Source: Elusimicrobiota bacterium
GTDB taxonomy: Bacteria; Elusimicrobiota; Elusimicrobia; 2-02-FULL-39-32
Assembly (NCBI GenBank): GCA_021730935.1
Contig: JAKFYJ010000014.1
Coordinates: 1-37,807 of the forward strand
Reading direction: 5' to 3'
Length of the DNA: 37,807 bases
In this document: positions 15,674 through 24,411 of the stretch, piece by piece
Position numbering within the stretch: position 1 is the first letter of the stretch
Layout of the letters: each line of letters starts with the position of its first letter
Made by a program: the position numbers and the translations under genes
The notes under the pieces: model-generated
The model's database searches: none
Told to the model about the DNA's origin: nothing
Seen by the model: only the letters and a program-made list of their open reading frames with translations

Positions 15674-16360
15674 TTAGTTGAGTTGGTTGCTCTCGACCCA
15701 GTGGACGGCGTGCTGGGTGAGTTCGTGGGCGTTCTTCAAATTCATTTTCAGTTTGATGTGGGCGCGATAAGACTCCACCGTCTTCACACTCACGCAGAGT
15801 TCATCAGCGATTTGCCTCGTTCCTCGCCCCTGGCCGATCAGCTGGAACACCTGAAGTTCACGGTCGCTCAAAGTTTCCGTCGAGAGAGCTTCGTTGACGG
15901 ATTTGACATCAGCGATTTTGTGGAGCATCCGGTCCGACATCTTGCCGCTCAAATAAATTCCGCCGTTCATGACCTTGTGGATGGCTTTCAAGACCTCTTT
16001 CGAAGCCTCGTGTTTCATGATGTATCCTTTTGCACCGGCCCGCAGGGCGCGTTCCGCATAAAGAGACTCGTCGTGCATGGAGAGCACCAGCGCAAACGAT
16101 TTGATGGAGCGCCGCTTCATGTCTTTGACGAGGTCCAGACCGTTGCCGTCCGGCAGTGTGATGTCCACGATGACGATGTCGGGTTTATGCTGAGATATCA
16201 TTTTCAAAGCGTCAAAAGCCGTGTTCGCCTGGCCGCAGACCGTGAGGTCCGGTTCATTGTTGAACAGGCGCGTGAGCCCTTCGGACATGAGAGGATGATC
16301 TTCCACAATAAAGATTCTGATCTTGCCTTTCCTGGGCTGTTGTTTTGCGATTTTAGGCAT
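15674..16360 (-). CDS. NarL/FixJ-type response regulator
   Basis: The 228-aa product starts at the ATG at 16360, which overlaps the kinase stop codon by 8 bp; a longer in-frame extension lies inside the kinase gene. The receiver domain (about 14-130) shows the acidic pair Glu20/Asp21 in FIVEDH, phosphoacceptor Asp66 in VIVDITLPDG, and the conserved Ser (LSMHD) and Lys (YIMKHE). A LuxR-type helix-turn-helix occupies the C-terminus (LSDRELQVFQLIGQGRGTR, VSVKTVESYRAHI). It should bind DNA as a dimer once phosphorylated by the adjacent kinase. Likely targets, by proximity, are the shared promoter blocks. Confidence 0.94.
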   Translation of the reverse strand: MPKIAKQQPRKGKIRIFIVEDHPLMSEGLTRLFNNEPDLTVCGQANTAFDALKMISQHKPDIVIVDITLPDGNGLDLVKDMKRRSIKSFALVLSMHDESLYAERALRAGAKGYIMKHEASKEVLKAIHKVMNGGIYLSGKMSDRMLHKIADVKSVNEALSTETLSDRELQVFQLIGQGRGTRQIADELCVSVKTVESYRAHIKLKMNLKNAHELTQHAVHWVESNQLN

Positions 16361-17435
16361 ATCTGAATCTCTTTGATCCGGATTCTGCGAGCGGCGCGCG
16401 GAGAGAACAGACCAAAGCCGTGCCGCCGCCGTCATTTTTGCTGATCTGAAGCGTGGCGTTGATGGTGTCAGCTCTGGAATACATGATGGACAAACCCAAC
16501 CCCCTGTGTTTTTTATCTTTTTTAAATCCGATCCCGTCATCTTTCACGGAAAGGACAATTTCGCCGCGCGTCTTGGACAGGCTGATGATAATGTGTTTTG
16601 CCTTCGCGTGCTTGAGAGCGTTGTGGACCGCTTCCTGCGCGATCCGATAAAGATGGACCGCCACGGTGTCGTTCAAAACGAGCACGGGTTTTGCGCTCCG
16701 CATGGAGCAGGAAATTTGAGTCAGCCGTTGAGTGTTGAACGCCAACTCACGAAGCGCCCCCATGAGGCCTTCCGCCTCAAATTCCACGGGGAGAAGCCCC
16801 TTGGCGAGGATCTTCGCCTTGGAAAGGGCCTGTGTGATCAGTTTCCTGATTTCCTCGGCGTCCTTGGCTTCCTTTAATGATTTTTTCGACAATTTTTTTT
16901 CAAGGAGGTTGGCCAAAAGCGTGATGGCGCTCAAGTCCTGGCAAATTCCGTCGTGAAGGTCCTGGCCGATCCGCTGGTGTTCCCTCCCGCTGATGTCGAG
17001 GATTTCCTTTTGGAGCCGTTTGCGCTCCGTGATGTCCCGCATAATGGTGGTGAAAAACGGCTGGCCTCCGAACTTCCAGGTGAGGAGTGAGAGTTCCACA
17101 GGAAATTCCCGGCCGTCTTTTCGGATGCCTCTCAGCTCGTGCGTCTTCCCGTCGCTCAAGGAGGCCTTGCTGAAAAGCATGTGGTCAAACCGCGTGCCGC
17201 GCGAACTGTGACCTGCGGGCATGAGCATGGCCGTCGGCTTGCCGAGAATTTCTTTTTCTTTATAGCCGAAGAGCCGCTCAGACCCTTCGTCCCAAAAAAT
17301 AATGTTCCCGTCCGCGTCCGACACCACAACCGCTTCATCGAGCGATTGTGTCGCCGAACGGAACATGATTTTTTCCGTCACAACCTCTGTCTTCAGAGGT
17401 ATGGCTGTGGCCTTGATATGGAGCGATGCGTTCAT
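16353..17435 (-). CDS. cytoplasmic PAS-domain histidine kinase, HisKA_3 type
   Basis: The 360-aa kinase has no membrane segment. A PAS domain (about 25-140) opens with LDEAVVVSDADGNIIFWDEGSERLFGY and ends in DITERKR. The HisKA_3 dimerisation helix carries the phospho-acceptor His161 in QDLHDGICQDL. The HATPase_c domain follows, with NALKHAKAKH, VKDDGIGF and the RGLGLSIM lid/G-box. This is the NarX/DegS-like architecture that pairs with NarL-type regulators. The PAS domain suggests an internal redox or small-ligand signal. It overlaps the response-regulator gene by 8 bp and starts 8 bp after the lmo0937-family gene. Confidence 0.93.
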   Translation of the reverse strand: MNASLHIKATAIPLKTEVVTEKIMFRSATQSLDEAVVVSDADGNIIFWDEGSERLFGYKEKEILGKPTAMLMPAGHSSRGTRFDHMLFSKASLSDGKTHELRGIRKDGREFPVELSLLTWKFGGQPFFTTIMRDITERKRLQKEILDISGREHQRIGQDLHDGICQDLSAITLLANLLEKKLSKKSLKEAKDAEEIRKLITQALSKAKILAKGLLPVEFEAEGLMGALRELAFNTQRLTQISCSMRSAKPVLVLNDTVAVHLYRIAQEAVHNALKHAKAKHIIISLSKTRGEIVLSVKDDGIGFKKDKKHRGLGLSIMYSRADTINATLQISKNDGGGTALVCSLRAPLAESGSKRFRYA

Positions 17436-17443
17436 CTAGCGAT

Positions 17444-17593
17444 CTAGGCGATCTTCCTTCCTTGAATGATTCGAATCAGCAGGGACACGACCGCAAGGAC
17501 CAGGAGTATGTGAATGAATCCTCCAAGCGTATACGACGTGGCCAGGCCCAAAGCCCACAGAACCAAAAGAACCGTAAATATTGTCCACAACAT
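17444..17593 (-). CDS. lmo0937-family 49-aa membrane protein
   Basis: The small gene runs from ATG at 17593 (AAGGAGG just upstream) to TAG at 17444. The product begins MLWTIFTVLLVLWALGL and continues with a T-x-GGFIHILLVLAV core and a basic end, the pattern of the lmo0937/DUF5670 family of tiny two-helix membrane proteins. These are widespread and often stress-induced, but of unknown function. It is the first gene of a unit with the kinase and response regulator. A perfect palindrome lies about 100 bp upstream. Confidence 0.9.
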   Translation of the reverse strand: MLWTIFTVLLVLWALGLATSYTLGGFIHILLVLAVVSLLIRIIQGRKIA

Positions 17594-17689
17594 AAAATGC
17601 CTCCTTATTTGATTATACATTCAACCCATGCGGTTGAAACGGAGATCATTGATGTCTCCAATTCAAATGTATCAATTCAGAGGAGGTCA

Positions 17690-17715
17690 GGATATCAGGC
17701 AAGTCCCTGATATCC
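17690..17715. promoter_or_regulatory. perfect 10-bp inverted repeat upstream of lmo0937-kinase-regulator unit
   Basis: GGATATCAGG (17690-17699) and CCTGATATCC (17706-17715) are exact inverted repeats separated by 6 bp. The arm CCTGATAT matches the central element CCTGATATTC of the OmpA and BON promoter blocks. This makes it a candidate dimeric binding site for the response regulator, implying autoregulation. It could also act as part of a terminator for the FKBP side, but no T-run follows. Confidence 0.6.
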
Positions 17716-17746
17716 GCATCGGGGAAAATGCGGGGCTGAAAATGGT

Positions 17747-18265
17747 TTACTTAAATTTAATCATCGGGTCGATGCGGACAACCTCGATGTCGAACTGAAG
17801 AGTTTCTCCGGCAAGAGGATGGTTCAAATCCAATATAAAATTCTTTTTGTCGATGCCCATGATGGTGGCGCGGACCGGAATCCCGTTGTATTGACCCGAG
17901 ACAACGCTTCCAGTTTTGAGCTTGGAATAGTCTTTGAAAGATTTTTTCGGAACATTTTGATAGAGACTCGAATTGACGGGGCCGTATCCTTTTTCCGGCG
18001 GAACCGTCACATGCAGTTTGTCTCCGGCTTTTGAATATTTGAGCGCGTCTTCCAGGCCGGGAACAATTTGACCTGAACCCTGGACATATCTCATGGGTCC
18101 GTTCCGCGACTGATCGATGATCCGGTCGTGGACCTTGAGCACATAATTGAAAGTCACGGTCGAGCCTGAGGGAATTTCGGAAGTTCCCGCCCCATAAACC
18201 GTTCCCAAAGCGCAGAACAAAACGGAGATCCAGACTGTCCGCTTAAAAAAATGCCGGGCATCCAT
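17747..18265 (-). CDS. exported FKBP-type peptidyl-prolyl isomerase (SlyD-like)
   Basis: The 172-aa product starts at ATG 18265 (a TTG two codons earlier is an alternative). It has a signal peptide ending near VYGAG. The FKBP core shows SGSTVTFNYVLKVHDRIIDQS, YVQGSGQIVPGLEDAL and the VTVPPEKGYGP turn, which is interrupted by an insert-in-flap domain as in SlyD/FkpA-like enzymes. The C-terminal strand LNHPLAGETLQFDIEVVRI is typical. It should catalyse proline isomerisation and act as a chaperone in the periplasm. It follows the RRM gene by 22 bp. Confidence 0.9.
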   Translation of the reverse strand: MDARHFFKRTVWISVLFCALGTVYGAGTSEIPSGSTVTFNYVLKVHDRIIDQSRNGPMRYVQGSGQIVPGLEDALKYSKAGDKLHVTVPPEKGYGPVNSSLYQNVPKKSFKDYSKLKTGSVVSGQYNGIPVRATIMGIDKKNFILDLNHPLAGETLQFDIEVVRIDPMIKFK

Positions 18266-18287
18266 AAACAAAATCTTTCGAGCCGGA

Positions 18288-18605
18288 TTATCTGCGGTTA
18301 AAATTGCCTCTGCCCTTTCCGCCGCCGAACGAAGAGTTTCCGCCCGGGGAACGGGGAACCATGGGACGCGCTTCGTTCACGGTGATCTGGCGGGTTCCAA
18401 GGGTGGACCCATGAAGTTTCTGGATCGCCGCCTGAGCTTCAGCTTCGGTGCTCATTTCAACGAATCCAAATCCTTTGGACTGGCCGGAATCTTTGTCCGT
18501 GATCAATTTCGCGCTCACGATTTGTCCCAATCCTGCAAACATCTGATGCAGTTCATCTTCCGTCGTTTCAAAAGGCAGGCTCCCGACATACAGTTTCTTT
18601 TCCAT
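18288..18605 (-). CDS. RRM-domain RNA-binding protein
   Basis: The 105-aa product is a single RNA recognition motif followed by a short Gly/Arg tail. RNP2 is KLYVGSLP (4-11) and RNP1 is KGFGFVEM (44-51), both intact. Such small bacterial RRM proteins resemble the cold-inducible Rbp proteins of cyanobacteria and other phyla and act as RNA chaperones. GGAGG lies 8 nt before the ATG, directly after a hairpin with a U-run in the leader, which suggests controlled translation or early termination. Confidence 0.94.
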   Translation of the reverse strand: MEKKLYVGSLPFETTEDELHQMFAGLGQIVSAKLITDKDSGQSKGFGFVEMSTEAEAQAAIQKLHGSTLGTRQITVNEARPMVPRSPGGNSSFGGGKGRGNFNRR

Positions 18606-18616
18606 TTTGTTTCCTC

Positions 18617-18653
18617 CAAAAAAATAAACCCCAAGACTGAGGTCCTGAGGTTT
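18617..18653 (-). promoter_or_regulatory. leader hairpin and U-run before the RRM gene
   Basis: On the minus strand AAACCTC (18653-18647) pairs with GGGGTTT (18632-18626). This is followed by TATTTTTTT and then immediately by the GGAGG ribosome-binding site. It has the shape of a weak intrinsic terminator inside the 5' leader. The loop includes a direct repeat of CCTCAG. Confidence 0.4.
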
Positions 18654-18704
18654 CGTCGTCTTCAGTCACTATACCATATAAAGTCTCCCATCCTCCGATT
18701 TATC

Positions 18705-18733
18705 TTGCCCCCCACACAGAAGGGTGTTATAAT
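18705..18733 (+). promoter_or_regulatory. promoter of the P-type ATPase, leaderless start
   Basis: TTGCCC at 18705-18710 and TATAAT at 18728-18733 have a 17-bp spacer. The ATG at 18740 begins 7 bp after the -10, where transcription itself should start. No ribosome-binding site precedes it. Confidence 0.65.
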
Positions 18734-18739
18734 CCGAAT

Positions 18740-21319
18740 ATGACAAACACATTGCCTCACGACTTGGACTTTGACCCGGCATCAATCAAAGGCCTCACGG
18801 AAAATGAGGCCGCTCTCAGACTGAAGCAGGACGGACCCAACGAACTGCCCGCCGCGAAATACGGCGGAATGCTCAAGATTTTTCTGGAAATGTTCCGGGA
18901 CCCCATTTTCATATTGCTGGCGGTGAGCAGTCTCCTTTATTTTATTCTTGGAGACAAGCAGGAAGCCCTGATGCTCGCGGGCTTCGTTCTTTTCATCATG
19001 GCGATCACCCTTTATCAGGAACACAAAACCGACCGAGCCGTGGAAGCGCTCCGGGACATGACGAGCCCGAGGGCCCTGGTGATCCGAGACGGCGAACAGC
19101 GAAGAATTCCTGGGCGCGAAGTGGTGCGGGGCGACGCAATCATTTTGTCGGAAGGCGACAGAGTGCCCGCCGATTCCGCAATTTTATGGTCCACTCACCT
19201 GCGCACTGACGAATCTCTTCTCACGGGAGAATCGGTCCCCGTCAGCAAATCCATTTGGGACAATCGCCAGGAAATCGGCAGGCCCGGAGGCGAAGACTTG
19301 CCGTTCGTTTTCTCAGGCACTCTCGTTGTGCAGGGCAAGGCCGTCGCCCAGGTGATGGACATCGGAGCCCGAACCCAAATCGGCCTCATCGGGAAAGCCC
19401 TCGAGAGCGTCGCCCACGAAGAAACACCTCTGCAGGGAGAAATGCGCAAACTCGTGAAAACGCTCGCGATCATCGGACTCTCCCTCTGCGCGCTTGTGGT
19501 GGTGGCCTATGGTTTAACCTGGGGCAACTGGCTGAACGGATTTTTGGCAGGCATCACGCTCGCCATGGCGATTTTGCCCAACGAGTTTCCGGTGGTGCTC
19601 AGCATTTTTCTGGCTCTCGGAGCCTGGAGAATCTCCAAGAAACATGTGCTGACCCGGCGCGTGCCTGCGGTTGAAACCCTGGGATCTGCCACGGTGCTGT
19701 GCGTGGACAAGACGGGAACCCTCACACAAAATAAAATGACGCCGAAAAAACTTTTTGTGGAGGGAGATTTTTTAAACCTTGAGCTCAAGAGCCAGGATTT
19801 GCCGGAAAAATTTCATCCTCTGGTGGAGTTTGGCATTTTGGCGAGCCAGCCGGAACCGTTTGACCCCATGGAGAAGGCCCTCAAAAAGCTTGGGGAAGAC
19901 CTCCTCTCAAACACTGAACACCTGCACGAAGACTGGCGCCTGGTCAAAGAATATCCCCTCACTCGGGAACTCCTGGCTCTCTCGCATGTCTGGCAATCTC
20001 CCGACGGAAAAAACTGGATGATCGGAGCAAAAGGCGCGCCTGAAGCCATCGCAGACCTCTGCCATTATTCGCCCGAACAGACGCAGGAACTCCTCTCAAA
20101 TGTAAAAAAAATGGCTTCTGAAGGGCTCCGCGTGATAGCAGTCGCGCAATCTCATTTCACCCAAAATGTTTTGCCGGACATTCAGCATGACTTCACTTTC
20201 AATTTTTTGGGCCTCGTGGGTTTTGCAGATCCCATCCGGCCTCAAGTGCCGGCCGCCGTCAAAGAATGTTACAGCGCCGGCATACGGGTCATCATGATCA
20301 CGGGGGATTATCCTGAAACGGCAAGGGCGATTGCGAGAGACATCGGGCTCGCCAACCCGCAAGACTGCATCAACGGCGAAGAACTTTCAAAAATGACTGA
20401 TGAACAGCTTCGCGACCGCATCCGATCCGTCAACCTGTTTGCCCGCGTCGTCCCTGAACAGAAACTCCGTCTCGTGAACGCCCTCAAAGGAATCGGAGAA
20501 ATCGTCGCGATGACGGGAGACGGGGTCAATGACGCGCCCGCTCTCAAATCCGCCCACATCGGGATTGCCATGGGAGAACGGGGAACGGATGTTGCGCGCG
20601 AAGCCGCCTCTCTGGTTTTGACGGATGACAATTTTTCGTCGATCGTGGAGTCGGTGAGGTTGGGCCGGCGTATTTTTGATAATTTAAAAAAAGCGATTGC
20701 CTATCTTCTCGCCGTTCACATCCCGATCGCGGGAATCTCTCTGTTCCCCGTGCTTTTCAAATGGCCCCTCGTGCTTTTGCCCGTGCACATCGCGTTCCTG
20801 CACCTCATTATCGATCCAGCCTGCTCTGTCGTGTTTGAAGCGGAACCTGAAGAGAAGGGGATCATGAGCCGAAAACCCAGGGACGCGAGCAAACCTCTCT
20901 TCGACAGGAAACTTCTGGGCTGGAGTTCCATGCAGGGGATCGGCATCCTCATCATTCTGCTCTCCATGTTTGGAATCGCGCTCTACAGAGGCCAGGGAGA
21001 AACCGAAGCCCGGGCTCTCACCTTCACCACTCTCGTGATCGCGAACCTCGCCCTCATCCTCACGAACCGATCCTGGGAAGACACCATCCTGGGCACGCTC
21101 CATTCCGCAAACCCCGCTCTCTGGTGGGTGATGGGAGGAGGACTCTCCTTGCTCGGCCTGATTTTGTTCAACCCCATGCTCCAGAAACTGTTTCACTTTT
21201 CCCAACTCCATTTCGACGACATGATTTTATGTTTCACCGCCGGAGGATTGAGCGTGATCTGGTTTGAATTCCTGAAATATTTCAAGAAGCGGCAAAATAA
21301 AAATCAGACCATTTCATAA
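18740..21319 (+). CDS. P-type cation-transporting ATPase (P2-like)
   Basis: This 859-aa inner-membrane pump has the full P-type layout. It shows an N-terminal cation-ATPase domain, the actuator motif TGES (162-165), phosphorylated Asp323 in DKTGTLT, the hinge motif MTGDGVNDAPALK, and ten predicted membrane helices. The membrane-4 motif reads ILPNEFPVV (278-286) instead of the PEGLP of Ca2+ or Na+/K+ pumps, and helix 6 carries IIDPACS. This marks a poorly characterised subgroup, so the ion is uncertain (Mn2+, Ca2+ or Mg2+ are all conceivable). The gene is apparently transcribed as a leaderless mRNA together with the GIY-YIG gene 2 bp downstream. Confidence 0.93.
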   Translation: MTNTLPHDLDFDPASIKGLTENEAALRLKQDGPNELPAAKYGGMLKIFLEMFRDPIFILLAVSSLLYFILGDKQEALMLAGFVLFIMAITLYQEHKTDRAVEALRDMTSPRALVIRDGEQRRIPGREVVRGDAIILSEGDRVPADSAILWSTHLRTDESLLTGESVPVSKSIWDNRQEIGRPGGEDLPFVFSGTLVVQGKAVAQVMDIGARTQIGLIGKALESVAHEETPLQGEMRKLVKTLAIIGLSLCALVVVAYGLTWGNWLNGFLAGITLAMAILPNEFPVVLSIFLALGAWRISKKHVLTRRVPAVETLGSATVLCVDKTGTLTQNKMTPKKLFVEGDFLNLELKSQDLPEKFHPLVEFGILASQPEPFDPMEKALKKLGEDLLSNTEHLHEDWRLVKEYPLTRELLALSHVWQSPDGKNWMIGAKGAPEAIADLCHYSPEQTQELLSNVKKMASEGLRVIAVAQSHFTQNVLPDIQHDFTFNFLGLVGFADPIRPQVPAAVKECYSAGIRVIMITGDYPETARAIARDIGLANPQDCINGEELSKMTDEQLRDRIRSVNLFARVVPEQKLRLVNALKGIGEIVAMTGDGVNDAPALKSAHIGIAMGERGTDVAREAASLVLTDDNFSSIVESVRLGRRIFDNLKKAIAYLLAVHIPIAGISLFPVLFKWPLVLLPVHIAFLHLIIDPACSVVFEAEPEEKGIMSRKPRDASKPLFDRKLLGWSSMQGIGILIILLSMFGIALYRGQGETEARALTFTTLVIANLALILTNRSWEDTILGTLHSANPALWWVMGGGLSLLGLILFNPMLQKLFHFSQLHFDDMILCFTAGGLSVIWFEFLKYFKKRQNKNQTIS

Positions 21320-21321
21320 AC

Positions 21322-21588
21322 ATGCCCAAGAAATCCCCATGGTTTGTTTATCTCCTCAAATGCCGCGACGGTTCTCTTTATACCGGCATCACCACAGACC
21401 TCAAACGCCGGATGAAACAGCATTCCCAGGGCAAAGCGTCAAAATATACCCGAGCGAAGCTCCCGATCAAATGCGTTTATAACGAACCCCAACCTGATGA
21501 GAGTTCCGCAAAAAAACGCGAATGCGAAATCAAATCCTGGCCGAGAGATAAGAAGAGAAAGTTAATTGGAAAAAAGAAATTAGTTTGA
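21322..21588 (+). CDS. GIY-YIG nuclease-domain protein (UPF0213/YhbQ-like)
   Basis: The 88-aa protein consists of a single GIY-YIG domain: [24 protein letters not shown] in two parts (VYLLKC and YTGIT correspond to the GIY and YIG strands), the conserved Arg in LKRRMKQH, and the catalytic Glu region [11 protein letters not shown]. Small stand-alone members act on DNA ends or unusual structures; the role is not firmly known. It starts 2 bp after the ATPase stop, and its end overlaps the end of the convergent cysA by 9 bp. Confidence 0.9.
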   Translation: MPKKSPWFVYLLKCRDGSLYTGITTDLKRRMKQHSQGKASKYTRAKLPIKCVYNEPQPDESSAKKRECEIKSWPRDKKRKLIGKKKLV

Positions 21589-22620
21589 GCGGAAAGCGTG
21601 GAAATCGGTGATGCCGATATACACCTGGGACGATTCGCGGAAACCGCTGGCCAGGGCCACGCCTTTGGGGACGAGAGCTGTGATTGATTTTTGTTCGCCG
21701 ATGTCCAGAGTCAATTCAATGAGCGGCCCTCTGAAACGCATCTTGGAAATTTTTCCCTTCACCTGAAGCGTTTCCGGATTTGAGCTGACATAGACGTCGT
21801 TCGGGCGAAAATAAATTCGAATTTTGTCGCCCAACTTAAATCCGTTGACGGAAAATTTGAAAGGTCCCCAGCAGACCAGCTCCGGCTCGCAGAGGTCCGA
21901 CTCGATATAGTTCGTTTCCCCCACAAACTGCGCCACAAAATGAGTCGCGGGTTTGTCGAAAATTTCCAAAGCCGTCCCTTCCTGCTCGATCGCGCCTTTG
22001 TTCATCACCAATATGCTGTCGGCAATCTCAAGCGCTTCGTGCTGGTCATGCGTCACAAAAAGCGTGGTCACTTCCGTTTCTTCGTGGAGACGCGTGATCC
22101 AGGCGCGGAGCTCATCGCGAACTTTCGCGTCGAGCGCGCCAAAAGGCTCATCCAAAAGCAGAACGCGGGGACGCGGAGCCAAAGCTCTTGCCAATGCCAC
22201 GCGCTGTCTTTGTCCGCCGGAAAGCTGGGACGGAAATCTTTTCCCGAGCCCGTTCAGCTGAATCAACTTCAGGAGCTCAGAAACTCTCTGGTCAATTAAA
22301 TCTTTGGGCATCTTGCGGACTTTGAGGCCGAAGGCGATGTTTTGCTCAACCGTCATGTGCTTGAAAAGCGCATAGTGCTGAAAAACGAACCCGACATTCC
22401 TGTCACGCGCGGAAAGAAACGTCGCTTCCTCTCCGGTGAGCTTCACGTCGCCGGAATCCGGGGTTTCAAGGCCGGCAATGATTCTCAAAAGAGTGCTTTT
22501 CCCTGAACCGCTCGGCCCAAGGATCGCGACAAGAGACCCCGTCTCCACTTGAAAACTGACATCACGGACGGCGGTGAAATTGTTAAATTTTTTGGTTAAG
22601 TGCGAAACTTCAATGCTCAT
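21580..22620 (-). CDS. cysA: sulfate/thiosulfate ABC transporter ATP-binding protein
   Basis: The 346-aa ATPase powers sulfate import. It shows Walker [10 protein letters not shown] (35-43), the Q-loop near QHYALF, signature LSGGQ (133-137), Walker B LLLDEP (154-159) and an H-loop in VTHDQHEA. The C-terminal TOBE-like regulatory part (about 240-346) has YFRPNDVYV as in CysA. It is the last gene of the porin-sbp-cysT-cysW-cysA operon and starts at an ATG overlapping the cysW stop (ATGA). Confidence 0.95.
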   Translation of the reverse strand: MSIEVSHLTKKFNNFTAVRDVSFQVETGSLVAILGPSGSGKSTLLRIIAGLETPDSGDVKLTGEEATFLSARDRNVGFVFQHYALFKHMTVEQNIAFGLKVRKMPKDLIDQRVSELLKLIQLNGLGKRFPSQLSGGQRQRVALARALAPRPRVLLLDEPFGALDAKVRDELRAWITRLHEETEVTTLFVTHDQHEALEIADSILVMNKGAIEQEGTALEIFDKPATHFVAQFVGETNYIESDLCEPELVCWGPFKFSVNGFKLGDKIRIYFRPNDVYVSSNPETLQVKGKISKMRFRGPLIELTLDIGEQKSITALVPKGVALASGFRESSQVYIGITDFHAFRSN

Positions 22621-23495
22621 CCGTTATCTTCCGTCCAGTGGCTTTCTGCCAGTTCTCTGTCCTTTCTCCATTCGACCAGACTCTTTGCCGCGAGCGTCAC
22701 CAAAGCCAGCAGGGCCAGGATGGACGCGACAGCGAAAGCCGCGACATAATTATACTCATTGTAGAGAATTTCCACATGGAGGGGAATGGTGTTGGTGAGC
22801 CCGCGGATGTGTCCTGAGACGACAGAAACGGCCCCAAATTCCCCCATCGCGCGCGCGTTGGTGAGAATCACGCCATAAAGCAGTCCCCACTTGATGTTGG
22901 GGAGCGTCACATGCCAGAAAGTCTGCCAGCCGCTTGCGCCCAAAACCACAGACGCTTCTTCCTCGTCGGTCCCTTGCGCCTGCATCAAAGGAATCAATTC
23001 CCGGGCCACGAAGGGAAACGTCACAAAAACCGTGGCCAAAACAATTCCGGGGATCGCGAAAATAATTTTCAGATTATGCTCGTCCAGCCAGGGGCCCAAA
23101 AAGCCCTGCAGTCCGAAAAGCAAAACATAAATGAGACCGGAAACCACGGGAGACACGGCAAAGGGAAGATCAATCAATGTGATCAAAACATTCCTGCCGA
23201 AAAAATCAAATTTGCCGATAGCCCAGGCCGCAGCCAAACCGAAAAGAACATTCGCGCAAACGGAGATTCCGGCCGTGGTCAAGGTCAGCTTGATTGCAGA
23301 AATCGCGTCCGGGTCCTTCAAAGCTTGAGAATATGTTCCCAGACCCTTTTCCAACGCGCGGACGAAAACAGAAACAAGCGGAATGAATAAAAAAAGACCT
23401 AAAAAAATGAGGGCCGCGGAAATCAAGATCCAGCGGACCCATGCGGGTTCTGTGACGGCCAAATTCGGTTTCGTCCTGGGGTTATTGGAGGACAT
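22617..23495 (-). CDS. cysW: sulfate ABC transporter permease CysW
   Basis: This 292-aa permease subunit has about six membrane helices and the EAA-type coupling motif [22 protein letters not shown], which contacts Cys[17 protein letters not shown] and [12 protein letters not shown] are CysW-specific. I chose the ATG at 23495 because GGAG lies 9 nt upstream; an ATG at 23510 is possible. It overlaps cysT by 14 bp and cysA by 4 bp, so the genes are tightly co-translated. Confidence 0.94.
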   Translation of the reverse strand: MSSNNPRTKPNLAVTEPAWVRWILISAALIFLGLFLFIPLVSVFVRALEKGLGTYSQALKDPDAISAIKLTLTTAGISVCANVLFGLAAAWAIGKFDFFGRNVLITLIDLPFAVSPVVSGLIYVLLFGLQGFLGPWLDEHNLKIIFAIPGIVLATVFVTFPFVARELIPLMQAQGTDEEEASVVLGASGWQTFWHVTLPNIKWGLLYGVILTNARAMGEFGAVSVVSGHIRGLTNTIPLHVEILYNEYNYVAAFAVASILALLALVTLAAKSLVEWRKDRELAESHWTEDNG

Positions 23496-24411
23496 AACTG
23501 GTTTCTCCATGGTCAGGCGCGTTTCTCCGTCGGCTCCACCATTGGAGGAGGTTGATCGACAACAGCAAAGCAAAAGAAATCACGAGCATGACGAGGGCGA
23601 TGGCCGTGGCTCCGAGATAATCATACTGTTCCAATTTGGTGACGATCAAAAGTGTGGTGATCTCCGTTTTCATGGGCATGTTGCCGGAAATAAAAATCAC
23701 TGAACCGTATTCTCCGATGGCGCGGGCAAAAGCAAGCGTGAACCCCGTGAGCAATGCGGGCCAGATGCTGGGCAAAATCACCGTCCGGAATGTTCGCCAC
23801 CGGCTCGCCCCCAAACTCACGGCGGCTTCTTCTTCCCCCCGGTCCATTTCTTCCAGCACCGGCTGAACGGTCCGCACGACGAAAGGGAGACCGATGAATG
23901 TGAGCGCCACCAAAACTCCCAGCGGCGTGAACGCCACCTTGATTCCAACTTTCGCCAGGACGCTCCCGATCCAGCCCGTCTGCGTATAAAGATCCGTGAG
24001 AGCGATGCCCGCGACCGCCGTTGGAAGAGCGAAAGGAAGGTCAACCAAAGCGTCCACAATCCGTTTGCCTGGAAACTGATACCGAACCAAAACCCAGGCA
24101 ACCAAGAGACCGAAAACTGCGTTGATGAGGGCCCCCGCCAGAGACATCCCGAACGACAATCGATAAGAGGCCATCACCCTCGGATCAGTCACGATTTTCC
24201 AAAACTCTGAAAAGCTCAGCTGAGAGGTTCGGATAAAAATGCCCGCAAGCGGGACGAGCACGATGAGGGTCACATAAATCAATGTGAACCCCATCGTGAG
24301 CCCGAAACCCGGAATGACGCTGTATTTCTTAAGGCTTGTAGATTTGATCGAAAACTCCCCCGTCTGAAAAATGTTTCTTCTGCGCGCTCTGCCAGCCGCC
24401 GAAAACTTCAT
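23482..24411 (-). CDS. cysT: sulfate ABC transporter permease CysT (start uncertain)
   Basis: This permease has the CysT hallmarks [26 protein letters not shown], the coupling motif [22 protein letters not shown], and [12 protein letters not shown]. The start is problematic. The conserved N-terminus begins right at the sbp stop (24329), but no ATG, GTG or TTG lies in frame there. The nearest in-frame ATG codons are 24411, 83 bp inside sbp, and 24294, which would cut off the conserved PGFGLT. A non-standard ATT or ATC start near 24330 is possible. The coordinate given is the outer ATG. Confidence 0.85.
   Translation of the reverse strand: MKFSAAGRARRRNIFQTGEFSIKSTSLKKYSVIPGFGLTMGFTLIYVTLIVLVPLAGIFIRTSQLSFSEFWKIVTDPRVMASYRLSFGMSLAGALINAVFGLLVAWVLVRYQFPGKRIVDALVDLPFALPTAVAGIALTDLYTQTGWIGSVLAKVGIKVAFTPLGVLVALTFIGLPFVVRTVQPVLEEMDRGEEEAAVSLGASRWRTFRTVILPSIWPALLTGFTLAFARAIGEYGSVIFISGNMPMKTEITTLLIVTKLEQYDYLGATAIALVMLVISFALLLSINLLQWWSRRRNAPDHGETSYVLQ

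Noticed and set aside
15458-16366. Plus-strand open frame opposite the response regulator
   Set aside because: The response regulator has all catalytic residues and a proper overlap with the kinase gene; the opposite frame has no domain.
17594-17746. Possible additional small gene between the lmo0937-family gene and the FKBP gene
   Set aside because: No frame with a ribosome-binding site and plausible composition; the stretch holds the palindrome and the leader.
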